From Salminus brasiliensis (taxonomy: Eukaryota > Chordata > Actinopteri > Characiformes > Bryconidae), in assembly GCF_030463535.1 (NCBI RefSeq), contig NC_132899.1:12176990-12240989 (forward strand): 64,000 bases of DNA, in the 5' to 3' direction. Each line of letters opens with the position of its first letter. Position 1 is the first letter of the stretch. The notes beneath the pieces are model-generated. The model made no database searches, had not been told where the DNA came from, and saw nothing but the letters and a program-made list of their open reading frames with translations. The translations under genes were made by a program, and so were the position numbers. This document shows positions 1 through 23,403 of this stretch, piece after piece.

Positions 1-3000
1 GCAAGACAATGAAGCTGGAATCCAATGCACAGATGGGCTACTACTTTCGTGTCACCTGCAAAGAGGAGAAGACTCTGCGCAATAATAAGAAGTTCACAAC
101 TCTTGATGTGCAGAAGAATGGAGTGCGCTTCACCAACAGGTGAGGAATTGGTTGTTATGATGAGTTTAGGGTAATTTTGATTGAGCATGATCTTGATAAA
201 CATGCTGCTGGTTATGCTATTGAGATAAAGGTCCTCAACATCAGCTTTGTAATGATCATCAGCACAATAAATCCGAACACTAGATAGCAGTGTTGTAGAA
301 GCCCTTTGAGCTTCAAGTATGGCTCGGCTTGACCCGCCATCCCTTAAGATTGAAGCGGCCAGGCTTTTTTCTGTCCTGGCACCGAAGTGGTGGAACGAAC
401 TTCCACTGGGTGTCCAAATGCCGACTGAAGACTCACCTCTTCCAAGAGTACTTGGGTGAAGAGTAGAGTATCATGGTCTCTATATTGACTTAGAGATATC
501 TTTGAATTTTTTTGTCTATTCAAACTAGCTGAGGTTATTGTTGAGTAAATAGCGAAGCACTTTTGTAAGTCGCTCTGAATAAGAGTGTCTGCCAAATGTC
601 ATAAATGTAGTCTGAGCCCTCTAATTGCATAATTTTTGTAAAAAAAAAAAAATTATTTTTTATTTAATTGACGTTACATTACATTTATGGCATTTAGCTG
701 ACACTCTCATCCAAAGCAACTTGCAAGATTACTCATGTTACAGCGGTGGGTCAATGCAGTGTAAAGAGTCTTGTCCAAAGGTGTGGTGCACCACTGTTGC
801 GCCACAAAAACACAGTATATCAATATATCATGTTGCTTACAGTATCACAAAATATTAAAATAAATTGATTCATAAACCTGTATTAGATGGGTATTGTATG
901 GCCAGGTTCTTGTCAATGCACAGCCCTAATAGGGATGCACTGTAATCAATCATATTGGTTTTGGTAGATAATTGCTTAGGTCTGCATCGGGCAGATGAGT
1001 AGATGTGTAATGTTTTAATCTGATATTTATTTTACTCCAGAAAAAGCTCCATTCAGCATATGCTAAAATGAGCTGAAAAGTTCCCATATTCATATTCACT
1101 CTGTCAAGTTTTACTGTACTGAAAAACTGTACTCTGTACTCCTTATTTACTCATGACAAAATTTGTATGTAATTTCAATAAATCTGTTGACTCCACCTTG
1201 CAGTAAGCTGAGTTCTCTGAATGAGGAATACACTAAAAACAGGGAGGAGTATGAGGAGGCTCAGAATGCCATCGTTAAAGAAATAATCAGCATCGCTGCA
1301 GGTGAGGAGCATGTCTGTGTTTGTGTCAGTGATTCTGTCCCTTTGTACACTTTCATTGGAAAAACTGGTATCTGTATTTGTACTGTAGGCTATGTGGAGC
1401 CACTGCAGACACTGAATGAGGTGATTGCCCAGCTGGATGCTGTGGTCAGCTTTGCGGTGGTGTCCCATGCGGCGCCTGTGCCTTATGTGAGACCAAAGAT
1501 ACTGGAGAAAGGCAGTGGAAAGTTAATCCTGAAGGGATCTCGACATCCTTGTGTAGAAGCTCAAGATGATGTGGCCTTCATCCCCAATGATGTGACCTTC
1601 ACTAAAGGAGAACAGATGTTCCACATTATTACAGGTTCTCCATTATTTGATCATTCAATTTTATGGTTCATTGAAGCTGATGATTATGATAGTATGGCCA
1701 TTGATAAAGGATGTTGGAGATATTGTATGATGTTGGGTACAATATATAATATGTAAATATCTTTATAAAGCACAAATATATTCTATTAAAATTTTTACAC
1801 TGCAATGTTTTGTCCTCTTTCTAGGTCCAAATATGGGTGGTAAATCCACGTACATCCGTCAGGTGGGTGTGATTGTGCTTATGGCGCAGATTGGCTGCTT
1901 CGTGCCATGTGATGAGGCTGAAGTGAGCGTGGTGGACTGTGTGCTGGCCCGTGTGGGTGCAGGGGACAGCCAGATCAAAGGGGTGTCCACCTTTATGGCA
2001 GAAATGCTAGAGACTGCTGCTATCTTACGGTCAGTACCTAGGAAAGCTCATTCTCTTTAGTTTCTTTTAAGGTTATTATTATTAATTATAAGATTCAGGA
2101 TATCAGTGCTGGCTTAAATATAATTTTATACGCTTTGAATACATACAGATTAATGAAACCTCCCTTGAAAATGATTTAGATTTCATAATTAACCATAATT
2201 TCAAGTATGGTTGTTACTACAGTTTAAAATACGCCAACAAGCCAAAACACCATTGAGACCATGGGGTTGGGGACTGGTCTGCAGCCATGCAGCAGGGTGT
2301 GATGCACTGTGTGTTGTAAGCTGTTTCTCCCTTAACCTTCATTGAAGATTTTGGAGACTTGTCAAACCAGCCCTTCTGCTGGCTCCACCTAAATGGGATG
2401 GCCTATGTTGCCCTCACCCAATGCCTCACCCAGCCTTTCACGCCCAATACTTGCATGCCAATTTTGAATTTGTCCTTAGACCACAAAGGAGCACCCCACA
2501 AATCAGTTGTCTGGCCATAACAACCATTGTCAGTTGCTCAGGTCTTTCTGACCATTTCTACTGCATCCAACATGTTGACTGTGAGAACCTACTGTTCAGT
2601 TACTGTCCGACATGGCGGTAACATGTACACTATCTGGTCCTGTTTTTTTTCTTTTAATCATGAGCATACATTTCAGTTAATTATCAAGTGTTGTGTTTTT
2701 AAGCTGATGTGTTTGATCCCTTTTTTTTTTCCCCCAATCTCTCAGTTCTGCCACTGAGGACTCTCTGATCATAATTGATGAGTTGGGCCGTGGCACGTCC
2801 ACATACGATGGCTTTGGCTTGGCTTGGGCCATCTCGGAGTACATTGCCACACGTCTCAAATCCTTCTGCCTTTTTGCTACTCACTTCCATGAGCTGACTG
2901 CTCTGGCACAGCAAGTGCCTACGGTCTACAACCTCCACGTCACTGCACTGACTACTGACAGCACTCTTACCATGCTCTACAGGGTGAAAAAGGGTGAGGT

Positions 3001-3546
3001 GGATTTGTTCCTAATGTACAGTAGACAGTCGGTTCATTAAGTGTCCGTTTCCTCATTCGGAATTCCTTTACTTTATTAGGTGTGTGTGACCAGAGCTTTG
3101 GGATTCATGTAGCCGAGTTAGCTAACTTTCCCAAACACGTAATTGCTAACGCACGAGAAAAAGCTCTGGAGCTTGAGGAGTTCCAGAACATCTCCAGAGT
3201 TGATGAGGAAGGAGCAGACGCAGGGCCCGAAGCCAAGAAGCGCTGCCTCGAGAAACAGGTAGGCAATTTTGAGTGGTTTTTATGTGTGTACTCTGCAATT
3301 TTGTGACCGCCTTTTTTTTGCAATAGCTAAAAGCACATTTCTCTTGTGGTAATTTACTTGTAGGAAGGAGAGAAGATCATTGAGTCTTTCCTGGCTAAGG
3401 TGAAGTCGCTGTCAGTTGAGGGCATGACTGATGAAGCCATCAAAGCAGAGCTGTGTAAACTGAAGGCTGATGTGGTGGCTCAGAACAACAGCTTTGTTAA
3501 TGAGATTGTTTCCCGAGCAGCGAATGTGAAGATGGTTTCGTTATAA
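1..3546 (+). CDS. msh2: MSH2 mismatch-repair ATPase, 3' part (exons 10-16 by human numbering)
   Basis: DNA mismatch repair protein; MutS homologue that pairs with MSH6 or MSH3 in the nucleus to recognise mispairs. Seven exons read in one frame: 1-139 (5' cut by the window edge), 1204-1301, 1389-1634, 1825-2029, 2746-2993, 3080-3258, 3364-3546, giving 431 residues and a TAA. Exon sizes 98, 246, 205 and 248 equal those I recall for human exons 11-14. Visible: Walker [14 protein letters not shown], split by the 1634/1825 junction; the signature region [17 protein letters not shown]; Walker [16 protein letters not shown] from about 2768; the ATHFHE motif; then the helical C-terminal dimerisation tail, ending KMVSL. 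The donor after 1634 (GTTCTC) is weak at +3 to +6. The catalytic domain is intact, with no frameshift seen. Identity is certain; the N-terminal domains are not in view. Confidence 0.97.
330..605 (+). repeat. LINE/SINE-type 3' tail, copy 1 (in MSH2 intron 10)
   Basis: Intron sequence carrying a fish retroposon tail. It holds a diverged reverse-transcriptase C-terminal piece (about 370-455, encoding something like 'WNELPL...' in a broken frame) and ends in the typical motif around 'AGAGTGTCTGCCAAATG' followed by 'CATAAATGTA'. The same tail occurs inverted just downstream at 664-800 and again at 60040-60180. This is the L2-like LINE tail seen throughout teleost genomes. The family name is from memory. 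Confidence 0.6.
664..800 (-). repeat. LINE/SINE-type 3' tail, copy 2 (inverted)
   Basis: Read on the minus strand this is the same tail family as 330-605, with the mirror-image motif 'CATTTATGGCATTTAGCTGA' at the 3' boundary. The two copies face each other across about 60 bp of A/T-rich DNA inside MSH2 intron 10, so together they could form a weak foldback. Confidence 0.6.
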
Positions 3547-3725
3547 CTGAGAACTGTGTAGAGGCTTGGATGCACAATTTGGATTTCCACCGCTTTGTGA
3601 TGCACAACCTATAGCTTAAGAGTATTTTGTATTTCATAACTGTTCTTTCTGTGTTTTTTCCCTGTATGTAGAGACTACTGCCTGTCTTCCAGCTTTTTTT
3701 TCTTATAGTAAACACATTCTTCCTA
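3547..3725 (+). terminator. msh2: MSH2 3'UTR and probable poly(A) site
   Basis: After the MSH2 stop there is no AATAAA for several hundred bases. A variant hexamer AGTAAA lies at 3707-3712 and is followed at about 3728-3755 by a G/T-rich stretch typical of the cleavage-factor downstream element. This would give a short 3'UTR of about 180 nt. The call is inference from motif spacing. Confidence 0.5.
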
Positions 3726-4199
3726 TTTGTATTTTGTTGTTGTGTGCTGTGATCATTTAGTGCTTTATTATAGAGCAGAGTTGTTTTGAATGAAATTTTG
3801 CCATCTAGTGGATGAATCATCATACGTCCTAGAACTGGCCGTGCCTATTCAAATAGTAGTAGTTTTTTTTTTTTTTGGTTTTTTTTTTTTGTCCCATCTA
3901 AAAATACAACAGTAAGACGGTTGCACTTAAAATAACAAAACAACGATTTCAGATTTTGCCACCAAATAATGTTTCTATGGGATTTGTTTTACTAGATATT
4001 CTAGTATCTGCATATGCTCCAGATACATCCTGCAGTTAGTCATTTAAACATGTTTTTCACAAATACAATATTGTTTGACAGTTAATACTGCATAGATTTG
4101 GATCTGTTCTGATTGGGACTACACTTTGATACCAGTACATTCTTCAAAGTAATAAATGAGCAGCATCCACACCATAATAAGCATATTATTTAAGCAACA
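3726..4199. other. A/T-rich intergenic DNA between MSH2 and the Tc1 element
   Basis: Non-coding spacer with two homopolymer T runs near 3860-3890. I see no conserved exon, RNA gene or repeat family here. Confidence 0.5.
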
Positions 4200-5412
4200 A
4201 ACACATAATTGCCAAAAGTATTCACTCACCCATCCAGATCATTAAATTCAGGTGTTCCATTCAATTCCATGGTGTCAGGTGTATAAAACCAAGCACTTAG
4301 GCATGCAGGCAACATTTGGGACAGAATGTGTCGCTCGCAGGAGCTCAGTGAATTTCAGCATAGTACCGGGATCGAATGCTACCTGTGCAGTCCAGTATAA
4401 GTCCAGTCATAAAATTTCCTTGCTACAAAATTTTCCACAGTCAACTGTGGGTGGTATTATAACAAAGTGGGAACGGCAGCCACAAAGTAGTAGGCCATAT
4501 AAATGACATACCGGGGTCAGCAGATGCTGAAGCGCATTGTGCACGGAGGTCGCCAACTTTCTGCAGAGTCAATCGCTACAGACCTTACTTAATGTGGCCT
4601 TCAGATTAGCTCAAGAACAGTGTGTAGAGAGATTCTTGGAATGGGTTTCCAAGACCGCAGCTGCATCCAGGCCTTACATCACCAAGCGCAATGCAAAGTG
4701 TCGGATGCAGTGGTGTAAAGCACGCTGCCACTGCACTCCAGACGTGATCTCTAGAGTGACAAATCACGCTTCTCTGTCTCTCAATCCAATGGAGAAGTCT
4801 GAATTTGGCGGTTGCCATGAGAAGATAACTTGTCTGACTGCATTGGGCCAAGTGTAAAGTTTGGTGGAGGGGGGATTATGGTGTGGGGCTGTTTTTTCTG
4901 GAGTTGGATTTGGTCCCTTAGTTTCAGTAAAAGGAACTTTTAATGCTTTCAGCACACCAAGAGATTTTGGTCTATTTCATGTTCCCAACTTTGCGGGAAC
5001 AGTTTGGGGACGGCCTCTTCCTGTTTCAACATGACTGCACACCAGTGCACAAAGCAAGGTCTATACAGACATGTGTGAGGGAGGTTGGCGTAGAAGAACT
5101 TGACTGGCCTGCACAGAGTCCTGACTTTAACCCGATAGAACACCTTTGGGGCGAATTAGAGCGGAGACCATGAGCCAGACCTTCTCATTCAACATCAGTG
5201 TCTGACCTCACGGATGCACTTCTGGAAGAATGTTAAATGCCAACAAACACACTCCTAAACCTCGTGGAAAGCCTTCCCAAAAGAGTTGAAGCTGTTATAG
5301 CTGCAAAGGGTGGCCCGACATCATAGTTATACCTTATGGATTAAGAATGGGATGTCACTCAAGTTCATATGCGTGTGAAGGCAGATGAGCAAATACTTTT
5401 GGCAATATAGTG
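4200..5412 (+). mobile_element. Tc1/mariner-like transposon, inactive
   Basis: The ends are inverted repeats: 'ATTGCCAAAAGTATT' at 4208-4222 and its complement at 5392-5406, next to TA-rich flanks as expected for TA target duplication. Internal DNA encodes broken pieces of a Tc1-type DDE transposase: an N-terminal helix-turn-helix part (4320-4500), a middle part (4540-4850) and the C-terminal catalytic part 'QHDCTPVHKARS ... LDWPAQSPDFNPIEHLWGEL' at about 5020-5160. The family is about 1.2 kb with one ORF of about 340 aa. Here there are several frameshifts and stops, so the element cannot make transposase. It fills most of the MSH2-FBXO11 spacer. Confidence 0.9.
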
Positions 5413-6370
5413 TATATAAACGTTTGGCCACCCCTGATCAACTGAGTAAAAGGGTTTACAAAGTACAGATATGTGGAACAAAACGACATGAATCGAGCTT
5501 ATATAAGCATGTTCTCTGTGAGGAACATAAACTTATTTTGACTAAGAAAATCAACAGGCATGTAATTTGACCAACGGTACTCAGACCGTACAGTCACAGT
5601 CAAACCTGGTACAGCATATTGGATACTTTGACAAACCAAAGCCTATAAACTGGTAATAAAATAGATTGTTTTGGAAACATATCAGTTGCAGTGTATTTAT
5701 TTTATACAGGGAACAAATTCTTTAGTGATGTACTTTCATTAGTTGTGTCAAGTAGTAGTATTTTTAGTAGTATTAGTTTAGGATATTTTGTAGTTTACTT
5801 TTAAATATTATAGTTTCTTTTACTGAATTACATTTCCAAAGCAAAAACCAAACCCTTTTACTGCTTATATTTCATAAAGTTTCTAAATACTCATTACAAA
5901 TCTCAAGATGCTTAACTCATGCTGTCATTCATGCCAATCTATACTCATTTATTATGAATCACATGCATATATATATATATATAATTTTTTTTACAGTATT
6001 TGCATGTATATATTTGAGTATAGGTAAGTGTATGTGTACTAGCTTTTAGCTTTTACTTACATTTTTACTTGATATTTCCCTTTTTCAAGATATTTTACTT
6101 GGACTTATATACAGAACTTTAAAATCTATGTGCATTTTAATCAACAAAAGAATAAATACAATAAACAGGCCTTAAAATATACGCTTTAAGATTTGAACTG
6201 TAAAATTGTAACGTTTCTATGTGCGTTTATTTGATGTATTTACTATAACCCGCACCTTATATAGACATTTTATAAAAATTAATATATCGATCAATTTGTT
6301 TTTTGCTTTATTAACAAAATGATCATTGGTGTGCATTAATTATTTAATTCGTTCATTAATGTGCTCGTGT
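5413..6370. other. A/T-rich intergenic DNA upstream of FBXO11
   Basis: Low-complexity A/T-rich sequence with a short (AT)n run near 5968-5982. No coding potential or RNA gene recognised. It gives way to CpG-rich promoter DNA after about 6370. Confidence 0.5.
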
Positions 6371-6826
6371 TTTTACAGGTCAGAGAGGACTGGCAGCTCC
6401 AGTGTTCAGAGCTGCTTAGTAAAGGACGCTTGTGTGAAGTGAACCCTTCTTATATTTTAAAGATATCAGTAAGCAGCAGCAGCAGCAGCAGCCAGGGGAC
6501 ATTATCATTTGTAAAGTGAGGGCCCACCGCTTTGCTTCCTATGCCATTGGTGAACAGGGATCCCTTGTGATTTCCCCCCCTTTCCTTTTGCTCGTGTCCC
6601 CGTGTGTGTTAATGGCTCCTCCTGCAAGAGAGAGACGGAGCTTGCACCGAAGAGCACAGGGGGGAGCTGTCCGCGAACACCCCAAAAAAAGACCAGCTCG
6701 CACAGAGTTGGCGTTATTTTAAGTGTTTACGCCGGCGAGTAGCTTTATTGTAAAAGGAGGGACCTTATGTTAGCGCACAGAAGAGCGTTGTAATTTTTTG
6801 GAGGAGAAAAAAATTCTACTCGCCAA

Positions 6827-17680
<10,854 letters not shown>

Positions 17681-19440
17681 GGCTGAACCTGCCCTCCATC
17701 TCAGCACCCTGGTCTTTAATTGAACCTGCCTACAAAACGAGAGCTTCTGCCACTTTGGGCTTGGAAAGACTCTGTGTAAAGTGACAGGACAGCGAAATCT
17801 TTCACTTCAGTTGTTCTATGGGAAAGAAAACCAATTCAGGAGATATGTGGAACTCCTTCGGAAAGCTGCCTCTTTGCTGGATAGAGATCTGTCTGTGTGT
17901 TGCTAAATGAAAAGTGTTCTGATGCAAATGGAAGCAAGAGATTCCCTGTTCTTTTTTTCCCTTTCTCTCCCCCCCCCCCCCCCCCTTTTTTTTTTTTTTT
18001 TTTTCCAGTTGTGCAAAATGGCTCTTGACCTACAAAGAGTTAATGGTTGAGTAGAGCTTTGGAAGAGTTAAGAGTTGCACAGAGAAGCAATATGTTGACT
18101 CAGGATTCTGGAGATTAAGAGATGAGACTTCAGAGGCGTCACGTTTTGGAAGAAGAACGATGGAAAACGTCCTAGGTCTTTCCAAACCGATAACCCTGTG
18201 CAGTCTCTGTGATGTGTGCAGGTTCAAGCGGAGAAGTTCTACTGCAGTTTTGTACAGATGTAACAGTGGCCAGAAACACTTGGAGCCATTAACCCCTCCC
18301 TCAGGGAAGCTTCCTGGATAGGAGGGAGAGCCATGATAACATGGCTTCCTTGGCAACTGTTTCTAGGTAACAGATGTGCTGATTATATGTACGGTATAAA
18401 AAAAAAAAGAAAGTTACAAAAAAATGTGGTTAGCACTTGCTTTTTTTTTTTAATATGTTAATGTTATTCTGATCAACAAATATGATTTTAATGCTTTCTC
18501 ATGTAGTTTTGTATTTTCAAGCAAAAAAATCTTACTGTATTTGAATGTCTTTTATTTTATTATATATTATAATTATTATTGTTATTAATATTTTCATTAG
18601 CGCACGTTAGGCTTGTAATCATACTGTGTCTCAGCATATAAATTCTTTCTGTGAAAGAGGATTAACAAGAAAAAAAAAAAGATTTGGAAAACTTAACACT
18701 AAAATGTCCTCCAGCTATGGTTTTCGATATGCGAGGTGTGAAGCGGTTGTTTGTGCAGGTTTTTTGTTTTTGTGTGTGACTGTGACTCTTCTAGCCTACT
18801 TGTATCCCACTGCTCAGTGTTTGCGTCACCTTTCACTGCCTGTTTTTCCTTTTTTAAGACGATGCCTGTTAAAGTTTGAAAAACTGATTTCCAAACAGAA
18901 TTAAAAGTCCCAAAGGCAATGCAAATGTTCATGTGGAATATTATCAGTGTGAAGTCTTGCTTCACTCTTTACCTTTGTTTCTATAGATATATATATATAT
19001 ATATATTTTTTAGTCGTTTTATCAACGTGACATTGATGGAAAATGTCCCCCTGTTGATCTATTTTAGTTTTTCTTTTGGGTCCATGGCCCCTCATGTGCC
19101 TGTGTTTGAGTGCTACACAGAATTGAAAAGCATTGCTGGAGTTTGCTATGTTATAAAGGCCCTGGCCTCTTAGCTGAGACACATATCTCTACAGCCTCGT
19201 TGTCTTTTGCCCCTCAGATTCATCCCCATCTATGTGTAATGTGGTGACTGTGGCTTCTCATGCCGCCTGAATTGTATGCATGTACCATAACATCTAGACT
19301 TAATATATTGTGAAGTATTCAATAACCATTATGTAGATGCTAGTATGAATTTAAAAAGGGTTTAATTTCCTAGAAAAAAAAGGAAAAAGGAAACTGGTCA
19401 TTTTTAAGAAAATAAACTTTATTAGATCAATGTTGTTTCA
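17681..19440 (+). terminator. fbxo11: FBXO11 3'UTR with poly(A) signal
   Basis: A canonical AATAAA at 19411-19416 is followed by a G/T-rich stretch (19430-19460), giving a 3'UTR of about 1.75 kb. The UTR contains a C-run followed directly by a T-run at about 17970-18005, an (AT)n run near 18987-19006, and A/T-rich segments that could hold stability elements. No long ORF here is plausible. Confidence 0.75.
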
Positions 19441-21290
19441 TTGTAGTTCATGTGATTGGTTAATCTCTGCCTTTGACAGAACAATCCTGTTCAAGCTTAT
19501 TGATACTGGAGTTGTTTCCATAATTGAGGCAGATATTTCGAGAAAAATGGCGAAATTCATACCCAACTTTCACACCACACATGAGACCAACACTGTCGCT
19601 TGTGGACTGTTAGGAATGCAACATCCGGATGCATTGCTTGTTGTGAAGTTAATGTGGTTAAAGTGTCTTCATTACTGCCCTTAAACTTCGCCTTTTTCCT
19701 TACTTATCAATACAATGAATGTTTAAAAATACCTTGAGACTGACCAGCCTTCAAGAGCTGGTCAAACACCGCTTGATTGTAGGTAAAATACAATCCTGTC
19801 GTTTTCAGAGGTGTGGCCTTCCTGAAACAAGCCAGTGTGCTGAGCTGTCTGTATGCAAAGCAAATATTGTGAGAGCAAAGTCCTTAAATCATCAACGCTC
19901 TGCACTATTGGAGGATTTTACTGCTGCTTGTCTCAGCAGGTTATCCTGTAACTGATAAGACATGTAGGTCGTTATTGACTCAATTCATAAAGGCCAGGCT
20001 TTTCTCAATAACCAGGTAAATATGGGTGTTCTCTGGGCAAACAAGCTAAATAAGGACTCTCCAGATTCTCCAACAGACGCTGTAGTAGCTGACTGAAAGC
20101 AGTCTGACGGCTTTTTGATTAATCAGACACTGTCTGTATTCTTTGAATTACCCTCTTATAGATAATAGGTTATATATAATCCTTACTGCTCCAAACCTTG
20201 ATATTCTTGGTGTAACAAGAACAGTATTCAGTCCAGTAAATATTACAGTATTTTTATTGATGAGCTTTTTTCTTTGTTATTGTGAAACAGCAGCTTGCAG
20301 TCACTGAATTTCAGAGGCCGTAATCCGCGCCCTTGCTCTGTGGCCTAAATCTATTAAATAAGCGAGACTTGCATTTAGATTCTCACAAACCTTCCTTTGT
20401 TTGGCCTGGAGTGGTTTCTGGTGTTTCTGCTAAACAGCATAATTGTAGGGGTTTTTTTTTATTATTATTTTTGCAATTATACTCCAACCATAACCATTAA
20501 GCCCGTCATAAACTACATTAGGATATTCTGATGAGGTCATTACGCATACATAGTCACAGTGGTACTGTGCAAACTGTAGCCATCAACACTATTATAAGTA
20601 GTCCCATGTCTTGGATTTTGGAGTTTAATGTAGTGTGTAAACATGTCTCCTGTTCACTCCCTGATCCCTCCGCCTGTTCTGAATGCGTTGTTTTAGTGAT
20701 GTCATGCTGAAGTTATAGGAATTGCTTCAACCAAGTGTACCTTAAAATAGGCGCAATACAGGGCCGTTTACATATGTCGACCATGAAGACACAGTAACAC
20801 GAACAGCCTGTTTGATTGTATGGTATAAACCGAGGTTGGAAATTGTTATGTAAAAATGATTTGTGACTGTTTTTGGAACATACAACCACACAGACTGAAT
20901 TAGTTGAGTCAAGGGGAAATGATAAACCAGTAGAAAAATGTAAGACATGGGCTCTTTAAAAGACAAGCACATTTATTAACGTTTTCCATTAGAAGTGGTA
21001 TATTCAATTAGACAGTTGACCATTACTGGAAGCCTGGACTCAAGTGCTTCACTGATTGGAAACATGAATTGTTTGCACATACTCTTGGTCTTGAACTGCT
21101 AGCTATGGACGTGAGTGGTATTGGTCCTGTGGTTTGGATATTTAGCTAAAGCGTATATTTAAGGTAGGTCTACCTCATCCAAACCTTTTCTTTTACAAAT
21201 ATTTGATATTAAAAACACTCCCAAAAAGCACATACTTAGGAAGCACATACTGTACACCTACCCTAATCGCGTGGTAGGAGTGCAATGCAT
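19441..21290. other. Intergenic spacer, FBXO11 to FOXN2 (first part)
   Basis: Mixed-composition non-coding DNA. I recognise no exon, RNA gene or named repeat in it. Confidence 0.45.
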
Positions 21291-22230
21291 AAAATCATGC
21301 AGATACAGGCCAGCATCTTCAGGTAATGTTCACATCAACCAATCAGAATGGGGAACAAATGTGACCTCTGTGATTTTGAGTGTGGCATGATTGTTGCATT
21401 CAGACAGGCTGGTTTGAGTATTTCTAGAACTGCTGATCTGCTGATTTTCAGCACAACAGTCTCAAGAGGGGATAAATATGGAAAACTACATCCAGTAAGC
21501 AGCAGATCTGTGGAAGGCAATACCTTGTTGACGAGAGAGGTAAATGGAGAACGGCCAGACCGTCTGAAAGGCTATGGTAACTCAAGAATCTCACTCCGTA
21601 CAACTGTGGGAAGCAGAACAGCATCTCAGAGTGCACAACATGTCCAACCTTGAGGCAGATGGGCTACAACAGCTTAAGACCACATCAGGTTTCACGTCTG
21701 TCAGTCAAGAACAGAAAGCTGAGGCTGCAGCAGGCTCACCAAAGCTCACCAAAACTGAGCAGTCTGGAGACTGGGAAAAACATAGCTTGATGATTCCTGA
21801 TTTCTGCTGAGGCACACAGATGGTAGGGTCAGAATGTTGGGGCAACACCATGAATCCATGGACCAAACCTGTCTTGTGTCAACAGGCCAGGCTGGTGGAG
21901 GAGGTATTGATTTTGTGGGCAATGTTTTCTGGGCCCACTTTGGGCCTGTTGATACCAATCAATAATCACTATTTAAAAATGGTTGCTGATCATGTGCATC
22001 CCTTTATGTCTATGAGTTACCCATCTTCTAACGATGGGTCTTCTAGATTGACAGGAAAGATGATCTTCTAGATTGACAGAAAAGATGATCTTCTAGATTG
22101 ACAGGATAAATGTTCCTGAAAAATCTGCAGGAATTGTGTAAAGCAATCATGTGAACATGGACCAGAATATGAAAGGAATGTTTCCAACATCTTGTGGAAT
22201 CCATACCACGAAGAACTGAGGCTATTTACT
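21290..22230 (+). mobile_element. Second Tc1-like lineage, degenerate and truncated
   Basis: Runs parallel to a fish Tc1 transposase gene I recognise: start region 'TGTGACCTCTGTGATTTTGA' with 'GTGTGGCATGATTGTTG' (DFECGMIV.FRQAGLSISRTADLL), 'CTTGAGGCAGATGGGCTAC' at 21649, 'GATGGTAGGGTCAGAATGTTG' at 21821, and the closing segment 'GGAATGTTTCCAACATCTTG' at about 22175. Several frameshifts and a large loss of the catalytic C-terminal part make it non-functional. A 25-bp tandem triplication (about 22041-22115) sits where the catalytic part should continue. Confidence 0.8.
22041..22115. repeat. 25-bp tandem repeat, 3 copies
   Basis: 'TTCTAGATTGACAG' recurs at 22041, 22066 and 22091, giving three units of 25 bp with few differences. 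It lies inside the dead Tc1 copy, so it arose after insertion. Confidence 0.85.
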
Positions 22231-22483
22231 AATACCTCAGTATTAGTGTAGTATAAAGTATAAAGTGCTTGGTGAGTGTAAATAATTAAGTGGAGTAAGT
22301 GCTAGTGCCAGTAAGATTGACAATGTCTGTCTGGAGAAAGTAATCTGAGTTAAACTACTGAGAAAATGGGTTTACCCCAGAAAACCCTGAAGCCGAACCA
22401 CATAGGCAACATCTGTCTTACATAATATAACGTAATAATTAAGAACCTTCTTCATGACTTGGTTTAACTGGTGTATTTATCTG

Positions 22484-22750
22484 GTGACAGCGGGTTATGG
22501 GTTCGATACCCGGGCTCAGCAAGCTGCCACTGTTGGGCCCGTGAGCAAGCCCCTTTACCCTTTACTTTACTGCTCCCCGGGTGCTGGAGTTGGCTGCCCA
22601 CCGCTCTGGGTGTGTGTGTGAACTCACTGCCCCAATCTCACCAGAGTGTGTGTGAGTGTGTGTTCACTACCACAGATGGGTTAAATGCGGAGGACACATT
22701 TCGCTGTGCAGTGTACACTGTACAGTGACAAATACATGCACCAAAGACCA
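22484..22750 (+). repeat. tRNA-derived SINE, copy 1
   Basis: Contains a pol III box B-like 'GGTTCGATACC' at about 22500, then the conserved body 'AAGCTGCCACTGTTGGGCCC' and 'TGGAGTTGGCTGCCCACCGC', and ends near 'GTACAGTGACAAATACATGC'. Same family as 31524-31765 and, inverted, 35150-35343. The 5' box A part is degenerate here. Confidence 0.85.
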
Positions 22751-23368
22751 AAGACCACAAAAGTCATTCCAGCAGGTCTCCAGTTTCTCTAATGAGAATG
22801 TCATGTGAATATTTTAGTGAAACCATCTAACTGAACTCATTTACCACCAGTGTCCTCATTGCCCTCTACTGAAGCAGACAAACGTGCTCAAAAGCCCCTA
22901 TTGCAGCCCACCCATTCTCCACTCCCCTCAGCACAGATCAAACATGGGTTTATAATGATATTTAATTACAGTATCCCTTTTTTAGGACCTAAACACAGGT
23001 ACACAAGATGCTTCTAGTATGTTTAGAGAATCTAGAATCTGCAGAATCCTTCTATCTCCATCTATCTAGGGTTTATATGGGAGAGTTAAATCTGAGTTGA
23101 CCACTAAATGGGCAGATAATGAGGAGGATTGGGTCAATAACAGACTCACGTGGTTATCCTCAGCTCAGTCATTGTAAGCAGCGCATCAATTATGTAAGTT
23201 TGGCGGGTAAACGGCAGAACGAGCTCTACGTCACGACACACAAAATTCCATTTCAGGATCTGCCTCCTCCCTCTTCCTCCTCCTCCTCCTCCTCCTCCCT
23301 TCTCTACACTGAATGATGTCACGAGGTATCCGACCTCGTTTTCATGTAAGCTAAACACTCCCTCAAAA

Positions 23369-23403
<35 letters not shown>

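Noticed and set aside
3547-6370. Possible remnant of MSH6 or KCNK12 between MSH2 and FBXO11
   Set aside because: The only coding-like sequence there is Tc1 transposase; no MSH6 or potassium-channel motif seen.
22484-22750. A functional tRNA gene
   Set aside because: Only box B-like sequence with no cloverleaf or acceptor stem, and the same body recurs at two other sites, so it is a SINE.
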